From contig CAVOGC010000005.1 of the NCBI GenBank assembly GCA_963695105.1, forward strand, positions 1 to 64,000: a DNA stretch of 64,000 nt, given 5' to 3'. Source of the stretch: Competibacter sp963695105 (GTDB taxonomy: Bacteria; Pseudomonadota; Gammaproteobacteria; Competibacterales; Competibacteraceae). The notes under the pieces are model-generated. The model was not told where the DNA came from. It saw nothing but the letters and a program-made list of their open reading frames with translations, and made no database searches. Shown one piece after another: positions 56,819-64,000 of this stretch (the stretch's first letter is position 1; each line of letters begins with the position of its first letter). The position numbers and the translations under genes were made by a program.

Positions 56819-57883
56819 ATGTTGAACCGTTTTTACAGACCGCCGCGCCCTCGGTGGCCAGCGCGCGTCCTGTCGTTGCTGGCCGTGCTGGCGCTGGTTG
56901 CCTGCGACAACTCCCCGCCCGACCCGACCGTCCGCCTGACCGGCGCCACCATGGGCACCAGCTACGAACTTAAGCTGGCGCCGGCGCCGGGGCAGACCGT
57001 CCCCGCCGATCTTCAGGCTCGGATCGAGGATCTGTTGGCCCGCGTCAACCGGCAAATGTCCACTTACGACCCCGATTCGGAACTGTCGCGTTTCAATCGG
57101 AACCCCAGCACCGGCTGGGTGGCGGTTTCTCCCGAATTGCAGCAGGTGATCGCCGAGGGCTTGCGAATCGGCGCACTCAGCGGCGGCGCGTTCGATATCA
57201 CCGTCGGCCCGCTGGTCAATCTCTGGGGCTTCGGACCGGAACCGCGCCGCGACGAAGTTCCCTCCGAAGCCGCCATCGCCCAGGCCCGCGAGCGGGTCGG
57301 CTACTGGCGCTTGCACGCCCGCGCCGAGCCGCCGGCGCTGAAAAAGGACCGCGCCGACCTGTACGTCGATCTTTCCGCCATGGCCAAGGGCTACGGCGTG
57401 GATCAGTTAACGGCGCTGGTGGAAACGACTGGAATCACGAATTGCCTGGTATCCATCGGCGGTGAAATCCGCGCCTGGGGCCGCAACGGTCGCGGCGAGC
57501 CCTGGACCATCGCCATCGAAAAGCCGGTGGCCGGCCAACGCACGGTCGAACGATTGATCCGCTTGGGCGAGCACGCGGTCTCCACCTCGGGTGACTACCG
57601 CAATTTTTTCGAGCAGAACGGCCAGCGCTACTCGCATGTCATCAACCCGCGCACCGGCTGGCCGGTCCCGCACACCCTGGCTTCGGTGACGGTAATCAGC
57701 GACCGCTCCACGGCGGCCGACGCCACCGCCACCGCTCTGCTCGCCGCCGGCCCGGAGCTGGGTTTCCAACTGGCCAGCGAACACCATCTGGCGGCTTTTT
57801 TTATACTGATCGGCCCCGACGGCGGCTTTCAGGAACGCTTCACCCCTGAATTCGAGCCGTATCTGCTGCTCCGACAACCCTGA
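56819..57883 (+). CDS. apbE: FAD:protein FMN transferase (ApbE), lipoprotein
   Basis: A 354-residue periplasmic lipoprotein that attaches FMN to Thr of flavoproteins such as NqrB/RnfG. A lipoprotein signal ends at Cys29 (VLALVACDN). GATMGTSYELKL, STYDPDSELSRFN, GGAFDITVGPLVNLWGFG, DLSAMAKGYGVD and HVINPRTGWP are the family motifs. No Nqr or Rnf genes are in the window. The Met at 56819 gives the shortest leader consistent with the lipobox; no strong ribosome-binding site is seen. Confidence 0.92.
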   Translation: MLNRFYRPPRPRWPARVLSLLAVLALVACDNSPPDPTVRLTGATMGTSYELKLAPAPGQTVPADLQARIEDLLARVNRQMSTYDPDSELSRFNRNPSTGWVAVSPELQQVIAEGLRIGALSGGAFDITVGPLVNLWGFGPEPRRDEVPSEAAIAQARERVGYWRLHARAEPPALKKDRADLYVDLSAMAKGYGVDQLTALVETTGITNCLVSIGGEIRAWGRNGRGEPWTIAIEKPVAGQRTVERLIRLGEHAVSTSGDYRNFFEQNGQRYSHVINPRTGWPVPHTLASVTVISDRSTAADATATALLAAGPELGFQLASEHHLAAFFILIGPDGGFQERFTPEFEPYLLLRQP

Positions 57884-57908
57884 CCTCCCATCGGACTCCG
57901 ACCGCGCC

Positions 57909-58838
57909 ATGACCGCTCCCGCCCTGACCCTGCGCCAGTTGAGCAAGACCTACGCCAATGGCCTTGAAGCCCTGCGCGGCATCGATCTGGAGGTCGCCGA
58001 AGGGGAGTTCTTCGCCCTGCTCGGCCCCAACGGCGCCGGTAAATCCACCACGATCGGCATCATCTGCTCGCTGGTGCGCAAATCCGGCGGTTCCGTTCAG
58101 GTCTTCGGGCACGACCTCGACCGTGAGTTGAGCGCGGCGAAAGCCTGCATCGGACTGGTGCCACAGGAGTTCAACTTCAATCAGTTCGAGCCGGTCGTCG
58201 AGATCGTCGTCAACCAGGCCGGCTATTACGGCATCCCGCGCGAACTGGCCCAACAGCGAGCCGAAACCTATCTCAAGCAGCTTGGGTTATGGGAAAAGCG
58301 GCGGGTGATGGCGCGAGAGCTGTCGGGCGGCATGAAGCGCCGGCTGATGATCGCCCGCGCGCTGGTTCACGAACCGAAGCTGCTGATCCTGGACGAGCCG
58401 ACCGCCGGGGTGGACATCGAGATTCGCCGCTCGACCTGGGATTTCCTGCGCGCCACCAACGCCCGCGGCGTCACCATCATTCTAACCACGCACTACCTGG
58501 AAGAAGCGGAAAGCCTGTGCCGGCATATCGCCATCATCGATCAAGGCCGGATCGTCGAAAACGACCGGATGAGCGCCCTGCTCGGCCGCCTGCATCTGGA
58601 AACTTTCGTGCTGAACCTGCGCCGGCCGCTGGCCGAACCCCCGGCCGCGCCCGGCTACGCACTGCGGCGAGTGGATGAATGGACTCTGGAGGCCGACGTC
58701 TCCAAGGACCGTGGCCTAAACGGTCTGTTTCAGGATCTGTCGGCGCAGGGCGTCGAAGTGGTCAGCCTGCGCAACAAGACCAACCGGCTGGAAGAACTGT
58801 TCGTGCGGCTGGTGAACCGGAACGGGCAGGTCGCTTGA
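57909..58838 (+). CDS. ABC transporter ATP-binding protein (YadG-like)
   Basis: A 309-residue ATPase of the ABC-2/drug-export (YadG/CcmA-like) group. Walker A GPNGAGKST, Q-loop VPQEFNFN, signature LSGGMKRRLMIARAL, Walker B LLILDEPTAGVD and the H-loop TTHYLEEAE are all present. The roughly 80-residue C-terminal domain is typical. YadG is normally followed by the permease YadH; here the next gene is the convergent mct, 19 bases away, so the membrane partner is missing locally. Confidence 0.88.
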   Translation: MTAPALTLRQLSKTYANGLEALRGIDLEVAEGEFFALLGPNGAGKSTTIGIICSLVRKSGGSVQVFGHDLDRELSAAKACIGLVPQEFNFNQFEPVVEIVVNQAGYYGIPRELAQQRAETYLKQLGLWEKRRVMARELSGGMKRRLMIARALVHEPKLLILDEPTAGVDIEIRRSTWDFLRATNARGVTIILTTHYLEEAESLCRHIAIIDQGRIVENDRMSALLGRLHLETFVLNLRRPLAEPPAAPGYALRRVDEWTLEADVSKDRGLNGLFQDLSAQGVEVVSLRNKTNRLEELFVRLVNRNGQVA

Positions 58839-58857
58839 ACCGGCGGCGCGACAACGC

Positions 58858-60078
58858 TCAAAGGCGTGGTCCCGCCACCACTTTATCCTCGTGCAAACGG
58901 GAAATCTCGGCGTCGCTTATACCGAGAATCCCCGACAAAATTTCATCGGTGTGTTCACCCAGCACGGAAGCCCGCTTGGGGGGAGCGCGCTCGAACTCGC
59001 CGAACTCGAACGGGGAACCCGGCACCAGATACTCCCCAATCCCCGGCTGTTCGAGCAGGCTGAACATCGGATGCCGCATTGACAGATCGGGCTCTTCCTG
59101 GACCGCCTGTTTGAAGCTGCGAAACACCGACCAAGTGACCCCGCTCTCATCGAAAGCCTGGGCGAACTCCTCCACTTTCCTGGCCCGGAACCAAGGCGCC
59201 AGCAACGCGGTAATCTCGGCACGGGCCTTGAAACGATCCCCTTCCTGATTCAGATTCAAACCGAGCTTCTCGCCCAGAGCGTCGAATTCCGCCTTCAGAC
59301 CCGTGATCTTGCACAGTCCGTCCCACTGCCGCCGGGTCAGGCCGACCACCATCACCTTGCGGCCATCGGCGGTATCGAATTCGTTGCCGTAAGCGCCGTA
59401 CAGATAATTGCCGTACTTGGGACGATCGAAATCGTTGACCATCACCTCGCCGATGATCCCCAGATTACCCAGCATGGCCAGGGCGACATCCTTCAGGGCA
59501 ATCTCCACCGACTGACCCTGGCCGGTCAGCCGCCGGTGCCGCTCGGCCGCCAGCAAGCCCAGCGCCGCCATCTGGCCGGTGATGCAATCCCAGGCCGGCA
59601 GCACATGGCAAACCGGGTCGGTGGAACCCTCCGGCCCGGTGGCATGGGGAAAACCTACCCCGGGATTAATGGTGTAATCGACCGCTGGCCCGCCTTCCCG
59701 ATTGCCCAGCACGGTCAGCATGATCAGGTCTTCGCGGTGCTGCTTCAGGTGCTCGTAATCCATCCAGCCGCGCACCCGAAGATTCGTCAGAAAAATGCCC
59801 GTGTTCGGGCCGGGGGCGCAGATCAACTGAGTGACGATCTCCTGCCCGCGCGGCGTGCTGACATCCACGGCCAAGGAACGTTTGCCCTTGTTCAAACCCG
59901 CCCAGAACAGGCTTTTGTTGTCGTGGGTGACCGGCCAGCGGTGATGGTCCAGGCCGCCCCGGAGGCGGTCGAACCGGATCACATCCGCGCCCATCTGCGC
60001 CAGCGTCATGCCGGCCAGCGGCGCGGCCACGAACGCGGTGCCCTCGACCACCCGCAATCCTTCCAGAATCTTCACCAT
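58858..60078 (-). CDS. mct: mesaconyl-CoA C1-C4 CoA transferase (family III)
   Basis: A 406-residue class III CoA-transferase. GTAFVAAPLAGMTLAQMGADVIRFD is the N-terminal signature, and LPAWDCITGQMAAL places the catalytic Asp. In the 3-hydroxypropionate bi-cycle Mct moves CoA within mesaconate from C1 to C4. The length is close to the Chloroflexus enzyme (about 409 residues), and the assignment depends on the adjacent mcl and meh genes. Start Met at 60078 matches the family start (MVKILEGLRVVEGTA). It is the last gene of the operon, 10 bases after mcl. Confidence 0.85.
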   Translation of the reverse strand: MVKILEGLRVVEGTAFVAAPLAGMTLAQMGADVIRFDRLRGGLDHHRWPVTHDNKSLFWAGLNKGKRSLAVDVSTPRGQEIVTQLICAPGPNTGIFLTNLRVRGWMDYEHLKQHREDLIMLTVLGNREGGPAVDYTINPGVGFPHATGPEGSTDPVCHVLPAWDCITGQMAALGLLAAERHRRLTGQGQSVEIALKDVALAMLGNLGIIGEVMVNDFDRPKYGNYLYGAYGNEFDTADGRKVMVVGLTRRQWDGLCKITGLKAEFDALGEKLGLNLNQEGDRFKARAEITALLAPWFRARKVEEFAQAFDESGVTWSVFRSFKQAVQEEPDLSMRHPMFSLLEQPGIGEYLVPGSPFEFGEFERAPPKRASVLGEHTDEILSGILGISDAEISRLHEDKVVAGPRL

Positions 60079-60088
60079 GGAAATCGTC

Positions 60089-61009
60089 TCAGTTGAGTAG
60101 TCCCGCCAGTCTAGCCCTTTCAACCAGGGTATGGCAGATTCTGAGCGAGGCGACATCAATCATTTTTCCCTTGACGCTGAGAGCGCCCCGGCCCTCTCGT
60201 CGCGCGGCCTCGTACTCGCGCAGCACGGTTTGCGCCCATTCGATATCCTTTGCCGACGGGACGAACGTGCGGTTGACCGTTTCGATCTGGCTCGGGTGAA
60301 TGCACCATTTGCCGTCGAAACCCATCGCCCGCCCGATTTTGCAGGCTTGCGTCAAACCTTCGGGATTCTTGATGCCGGCGAAAGGCCCGTCGATGGCGCG
60401 CTTGTTGTAGGCGCGGGCGGCGGTAACGATCGAATGCATGATGTGGTGCCAGCGGTGGCCGGGATAAGCCGCGTCGTTTTCGTCCAGTTCCCCGATCGAT
60501 TCCATCGGCATCCGCACCGACGCCGCGTAATCGCCGGATCCGTACACAAATCCTTCCAGCCGGGTGGAACAGGCCGCGATTTCCCGGATATTGACGCAAC
60601 CGGCCGCGGTCTCGATCAGCGCTTCAATTCCGATGGGGCGCGAGAATTGCCGGTAGCTCTCGATTTGCGTCAGCAGCGTTTCCACCACATAAATATCTTC
60701 GGGGCGGTTCACTTTGGGCACCACGATCAAATCGATGCAATCGCCGGCGGCCTCCACCACTTCGATCAGATCCCGGTAGGCATAATGGGTGTCCAGTCCG
60801 TTGATCCGGTACATCCTCAGCTTGTTGCCGAAATCCAGTTCCTTGTATGCACGAACCACGTTGGCCCGACTCGCCTCTTTTTCGTCCACCGTCACCGCGT
60901 CTTCCAGATCGATGCAAACCGCATCCGCGCCAGCAGCGGCGGTCTTTTGAATCATGTTCCAGTTGGAAGCCGGCACCAGTAAGATTGAACGCTCCAGTCT
61001 CTCCGCCAT
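60089..61009 (-). CDS. mcl: (S)-malyl-CoA / beta-methylmalyl-CoA / (S)-citramalyl-CoA lyase
   Basis: A 306-residue CitE-family lyase. LLVPASNWNMIQKTAAAGADAVCIDLEDAV, shortened here to its core GADAVCIDLEDAV, binds Mg and CoA; VVPKVNRPED, IETAAGCVNIREIAA and GFDGKWCIHPSQIE follow. In the bi-cycle this enzyme cleaves malyl-CoA to acetyl-CoA and glyoxylate, joins glyoxylate to propionyl-CoA, and cleaves citramalyl-CoA to pyruvate and acetyl-CoA. It lies five bases after meh. GGAGAT precedes the ATG at 61009. Confidence 0.86.
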   Translation of the reverse strand: MAERLERSILLVPASNWNMIQKTAAAGADAVCIDLEDAVTVDEKEASRANVVRAYKELDFGNKLRMYRINGLDTHYAYRDLIEVVEAAGDCIDLIVVPKVNRPEDIYVVETLLTQIESYRQFSRPIGIEALIETAAGCVNIREIAACSTRLEGFVYGSGDYAASVRMPMESIGELDENDAAYPGHRWHHIMHSIVTAARAYNKRAIDGPFAGIKNPEGLTQACKIGRAMGFDGKWCIHPSQIETVNRTFVPSAKDIEWAQTVLREYEAARREGRGALSVKGKMIDVASLRICHTLVERARLAGLLN

Positions 61010-61014
61010 CGACG

Positions 61015-61857
61015 TTATCTCCAGGATAGGGTGGCCTGCATGCCAATATTGTTATCGGTGTTGGCCGTATATAACTCGTGGCCGCCATCCGGGTTGGGCC
61101 GACCGCAGACCGACACTTGGTCAAAATCGAAAAGGGGCCGCAGCGCGCGAAAGCGGTAGCTGGCTGGTTGTCGATCCGGGTTGTTGCGCTTCGCCGATTC
61201 CAGCAGCAGCATAGCCTGCAAAGGACCATGCACCACCAGGCCCGGATATTTTTCCACCTCGGTGGCGTATTTGATATCGTAATGAATCTTGTGAGAATTG
61301 AAGGTCAGTGCGGAGAAACGGAACAGCAACACCGGATCGACGGGGTATGATTCTTTCCATTCAAGGTCCTGGCGAATGGGGTTGGGGGCCGCTGGAACGA
61401 ACGTCTTGGGCATCGGTAGATAAACGATATCCTGTTGTTCCTCGATGGCGACCCCTCTGTTCGAACCAATCAAGTGTCTGACGGTGACAAATACCATGCG
61501 GCCCACTTTACCTTCCTTTTCCGCCACCTTGAGGATTTCGGAGGTTTTCGTCACGGCTTCGCCGATCCGTAAATTCCGGTGAAACGTCAACTGGCCACTG
61601 GCCCACATCCGCCGTTCCAAGGAAACCGGCGGTAAAAAACCGCCGCGTTTCGGGTGACCGTCTGGACCGATTTCCGCGCGGGCGACCAGTGGTAAAAAGT
61701 ACAGCCAGTGCCAAAGTTCGGGCAATGGATCGCCTTCTCCGCCGGAAAAATCCCGATCATTTAAGGTTAGAGCCAGTGCCCTGGCCGGCGTGGGATAAAC
61801 GCAATCCCGGATTTCTTCCTTTCTGCCCACCCAGTCCTGCAAGTTCACTTCGCTCAT
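61015..61857 (-). CDS. meh: mesaconyl-C4-CoA hydratase (HTD2/MaoC-like)
   Basis: A 280-residue hot-dog-fold hydratase of the HTD2 group. RMWASGQLTFHRNLRIGE marks the first half and FRFSALTFNSHKIHYDIKYA, the hydratase signature with catalytic His/Asp, the second. It should hydrate mesaconyl-C4-CoA to (S)-citramalyl-CoA for the lyase encoded next. The start overlaps the CoA-transferase stop as ATGA, and mcl begins five bases after its own stop. Confidence 0.86.
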   Translation of the reverse strand: MSEVNLQDWVGRKEEIRDCVYPTPARALALTLNDRDFSGGEGDPLPELWHWLYFLPLVARAEIGPDGHPKRGGFLPPVSLERRMWASGQLTFHRNLRIGEAVTKTSEILKVAEKEGKVGRMVFVTVRHLIGSNRGVAIEEQQDIVYLPMPKTFVPAAPNPIRQDLEWKESYPVDPVLLFRFSALTFNSHKIHYDIKYATEVEKYPGLVVHGPLQAMLLLESAKRNNPDRQPASYRFRALRPLFDFDQVSVCGRPNPDGGHELYTANTDNNIGMQATLSWR

Positions 61858-63077
61858 ATCACCCGCTTCTTCTTCAGCTCAGCGATTTCCTCTTGGCTCA
61901 TCCCCAGCAGCTCGCCGAGCACTTCCTCGGTATGCTGTCCGAGTTTGGGGCCGAGATGACGGATTTGCCCCGGCGTTTCCGACAGGCGGGGAATGACCGA
62001 GGGCACGACGATGGTCTCGCCCAAATCCTCGTCGTCGATGGCCACCAGATTGCGCCGCGCGTGAAACTGACGGTCGCCGTAAATATCGGCGATGTTGTTC
62101 AGCGGTCCGGCCGGCGCGCCGGTCGCATAACAGCGCTTGAGCAATTCCTCACGGGTCAGGGAACCGCACCAGTCCCGCACGATTTCGTTGACGTCATGAC
62201 GGTTCTCCAGTCGGGTTTTCTGTTCGCCATAAAGACCCGAGGAAGCCAGCTCCGGCCGCCCCATCGCCTCGGCCAGCCGCCCGAACAACTTGTCGGTCGC
62301 ACAGGCGAGGGCCACCCATTTGCCGTCCTTGGTCGGAAAATGACCGTAGGGACAGGCGAAATCGTTGTGGGTCGGCCCGTGCCGCTCGCGCACGGTGCCG
62401 AACATGGCAAAGGCCGACGCCAATTCGTCGGTGCAACGGAACACCGACTCGTACAGGGCGGCATCGACATACTGGCCCAGACCGGTCTCCTCGCGGTAGC
62501 GCAAAGCCATCAGCACGCCCACGCAACCGTACAGACCGGTCAGATAATCGCCCAGCGTGGTCGATCCCGGCGTGACCGGAGTGCCCTTGGGCATCCCGGA
62601 CAGAAAGGCGAGGCCGCCGACAGCGTGCGCGATACGGGCAAAGCCGGGCCGGTCCCGGTACGGGCCGGTCTGGCCGTAGCCAGTCACCCGCAACATGATC
62701 AGACCGGGGTTGATCCGTTGCAGCACCTCCCAGCCCAAGCCCCACTTCTCCAGCGTTCCGGTCCGGAAGTTTTCGCACAGCACGTCCGCTTTTTCGATCA
62801 AGCGCTTGAACAGCTCGACCCCATCGGGGCGGTGCAGGTCGATGGTCACCGACTTCTTGTTGCGGGCCTCGCCGAGCCAGGCCAGCGTGTCGCCGCGATG
62901 GGTCGGCGTGCCGAACTTGCGGCAAACGTCACCGCCAATCGGGTGTTCCACCTTGAGCACTTCGGCGCCGAATTCGCCGAGAATGGTCGCGCAATAGGGC
63001 GCCGCGATCACCGTGGCCACATCGATGACCCGGATGCCGGCGAGCGGCAGTTCAGCCTGAGGAGTTACGGTCGTCAT
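61854..63077 (-). CDS. smtB: succinyl-CoA:(S)-malate CoA-transferase subunit
   Basis: A 407-residue family III CoA-transferase. VIDVATVIAAPYCATILGEFGAEVLKVE is the N-terminal fold signature (core APYCATILGEFGAEV), NKKSVTIDL follows, and TTLGDYLTGLYG places the catalytic Asp. Paired with a second, closely related subunit just upstream, it fits SmtAB, which transfers CoA from succinyl-CoA to malate to make malyl-CoA. Which gene is A and which B is not settled. It overlaps meh by four bases. Confidence 0.82.
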   Translation of the reverse strand: MTTVTPQAELPLAGIRVIDVATVIAAPYCATILGEFGAEVLKVEHPIGGDVCRKFGTPTHRGDTLAWLGEARNKKSVTIDLHRPDGVELFKRLIEKADVLCENFRTGTLEKWGLGWEVLQRINPGLIMLRVTGYGQTGPYRDRPGFARIAHAVGGLAFLSGMPKGTPVTPGSTTLGDYLTGLYGCVGVLMALRYREETGLGQYVDAALYESVFRCTDELASAFAMFGTVRERHGPTHNDFACPYGHFPTKDGKWVALACATDKLFGRLAEAMGRPELASSGLYGEQKTRLENRHDVNEIVRDWCGSLTREELLKRCYATGAPAGPLNNIADIYGDRQFHARRNLVAIDDEDLGETIVVPSVIPRLSETPGQIRHLGPKLGQHTEEVLGELLGMSQEEIAELKKKRVI

Positions 63078-63091
63078 GGTGCTCTCGCTCG

Positions 63092-64000
63092 CTAGATGAT
63101 TTTGCGCTGGCGCAGTTGTTTGATTTCCTCGGCCGACAAGCCGAGTAACTCACGCATGATCTCGTAAGTCGCGTTGCCCATCGGCGGCCCGAGATTGCTG
63201 ATCTGACCGGGCGTCAGCGACAAGCGAGGCGTCACGCCGGGCACCACCACTTCGCCCAGGCCCGGTTCTTCCAACCGGACCAGATTTTCGCGCGCCTGGA
63301 AATGCTCGTCCTCGAAGATGTCGGCGATGCTGTTGACCTTGCCGATCGGAACTTCCTTCTCCAGACAACGGTTCAACACCTCCTGCCGACTGAGGGAACC
63401 CACCCATTCGATGACGACCCGGTTGACTTCATCGCGCGCCGCCAGTCGCTTGCGCTGTTCGCCGTACAGCGTTGAGGAGGCCAGCTCCGGCCGCTCCATC
63501 GCCTCGGACAAGCGCTCGAACATCTTGTCGGTGGTGCAGGCGATGGCAATCCATTTATCGTCCTGGGTGCGGAAATGACCGTGCGGCACCGCGACGAAAC
63601 TACCGGCGCCCTCGCGTTCCCGAACCTTGCCGAACAGGCCATACGAGGCGGAAATTTCATCCAGATGGCGGAACACCGCCTCGTAAATGCCGATATCGAC
63701 AATCTGGCCACGTCCGGTTTTCTCCCGGTGGCGCAGGGCCAGCATGATGCCGATGGCGCCGTACAAGCTCGACAGGTAATCGCCCAGCGGCGCGGTGCCC
63801 GGCACCACCGGCGTCTCGCCCGGAAAACCGGCCAGATAGGACAACCCACCGAAGGCGTGGGCGATGTGGGCGAAGCCGGAGCGGTGGCGGTAGGGTCCAG
63901 TTTGGCCGTAGCCCGACACCCGCAAAAAAACCAGACCGGGATTGACCTCGCTCAGCTCCTTCCAGCCGATGCCCCACTCCTCCATCGTCCCCGGCCGAAA
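63092..64000 (-). CDS. smtA: succinyl-CoA:(S)-malate CoA-transferase subunit, partial (5' end beyond window)
   Basis: The C-terminal 302 residues of a family III CoA-transferase; the reading frame runs off the right edge of the window. TAPLGDYLSSLYGAIG has the catalytic Asp, and the sequence closely parallels the next gene (for example GQTGPYRHRSGFAHIAHAFG against GQTGPYRDRPGFARIAHAVG). It is the first visible gene of the operon, 14 bases before its paralogue. The promoter and any further upstream gene are not seen. Confidence 0.8.
   Translation of the reverse strand, partial: FRPGTMEEWGIGWKELSEVNPGLVFLRVSGYGQTGPYRHRSGFAHIAHAFGGLSYLAGFPGETPVVPGTAPLGDYLSSLYGAIGIMLALRHREKTGRGQIVDIGIYEAVFRHLDEISASYGLFGKVREREGAGSFVAVPHGHFRTQDDKWIAIACTTDKMFERLSEAMERPELASSTLYGEQRKRLAARDEVNRVVIEWVGSLSRQEVLNRCLEKEVPIGKVNSIADIFEDEHFQARENLVRLEEPGLGEVVVPGVTPRLSLTPGQISNLGPPMGNATYEIMRELLGLSAEEIKQLRQRKII

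Noticed and set aside
55718..57883. 721-codon frame ending in apbE
   Set aside because: The first half is an out-of-frame reading of the CitE-like gene; the lipoprotein signal at 56819 marks the true start.

Overview
This 64 kb window is GC-rich chromosomal DNA from a gammaproteobacterium. PhoBR, a Mg-type HemB, a PsrA-like regulator beside fadL/fadBA, DUF1820 and AstC-type aminotransferase genes all point that way. The exosortase-A-associated ligase/decarboxylase pair, three tandem TrkH genes, an energy-converting-hydrogenase-related complex and second-cycle genes of the 3-hydroxypropionate bi-cycle suggest a Competibacteraceae-like (glycogen-accumulating) or related environmental lineage. 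That placement is inference. I saw no tRNA, rRNA, CRISPR array, prophage or complete insertion sequence.

Layout. 0-12 kb: housekeeping and metabolic genes (DUF1820, aldehyde dehydrogenase, SWIM protein, AstC/ArgD aminotransferase with a tiny zinc-ribbon gene, a polar amino acid ABC transporter, an FHA-cyclase, an HD hydrolase, NudC). 12-19.2 kb: a six-gene hyfBCEFGI-type operon whose large subunit has lost the Cys pair of the first [NiFe] motif and part of the second. This matches the Ehr class rather than a true hydrogenase. 19.2-20.3 kb: an Xre regulator and a VapBC-like toxin-antitoxin pair. 20.4-26.8 kb: a tight operon of three trkH paralogues plus an acyl-CoA ligase. 27-30 kb: PEBP, PilZ, a small orphan, DUF2237 and a BPSS1780-type membrane protein.

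30-36.6 kb: fatty acid uptake and beta-oxidation (fadA-like, fadB/N-like, fadL) with a PsrA-like TetR regulator that has a perfect PsrA-type operator just before its start codon. 36.7-39.5 kb: acyl-CoA ligase and PLP decarboxylase of the exosortase-A-associated type. 39.5-45.2 kb: a small type VI secretion island (two-domain orphan, DUF4123 adaptor, frameshifted vgrG, divergent TssB/TssC-like protein). 45.3-53 kb: aroE, a small membrane-anchored protein, hemB, a sterol-desaturase-like protein, ppx, sixA and phoBR with a candidate Pho box. 53-58.8 kb: peroxiredoxin, thioredoxin reductase, UspA, a CitE-like lyase, ApbE and an ABC ATPase without its permease.

58.9-64 kb: a minus-strand operon of two succinyl-CoA:malate CoA-transferase subunits (the first cut by the window edge), mesaconyl-C4-CoA hydratase, malyl/methylmalyl/citramalyl-CoA lyase and mesaconyl-CoA C1-C4 transferase. 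Together these carry most of the glyoxylate plus propionyl-CoA to pyruvate plus acetyl-CoA branch of the 3-hydroxypropionate bi-cycle. The mesaconyl-C1-CoA hydratase is the missing step and may lie beyond the edge.

Two roughly 110 bp MITE-like copies with TATAGCGCTC terminal inverted repeats (near 4.4 and 11.9 kb) and a fragment near 29.4 kb show a dispersed repeat family.
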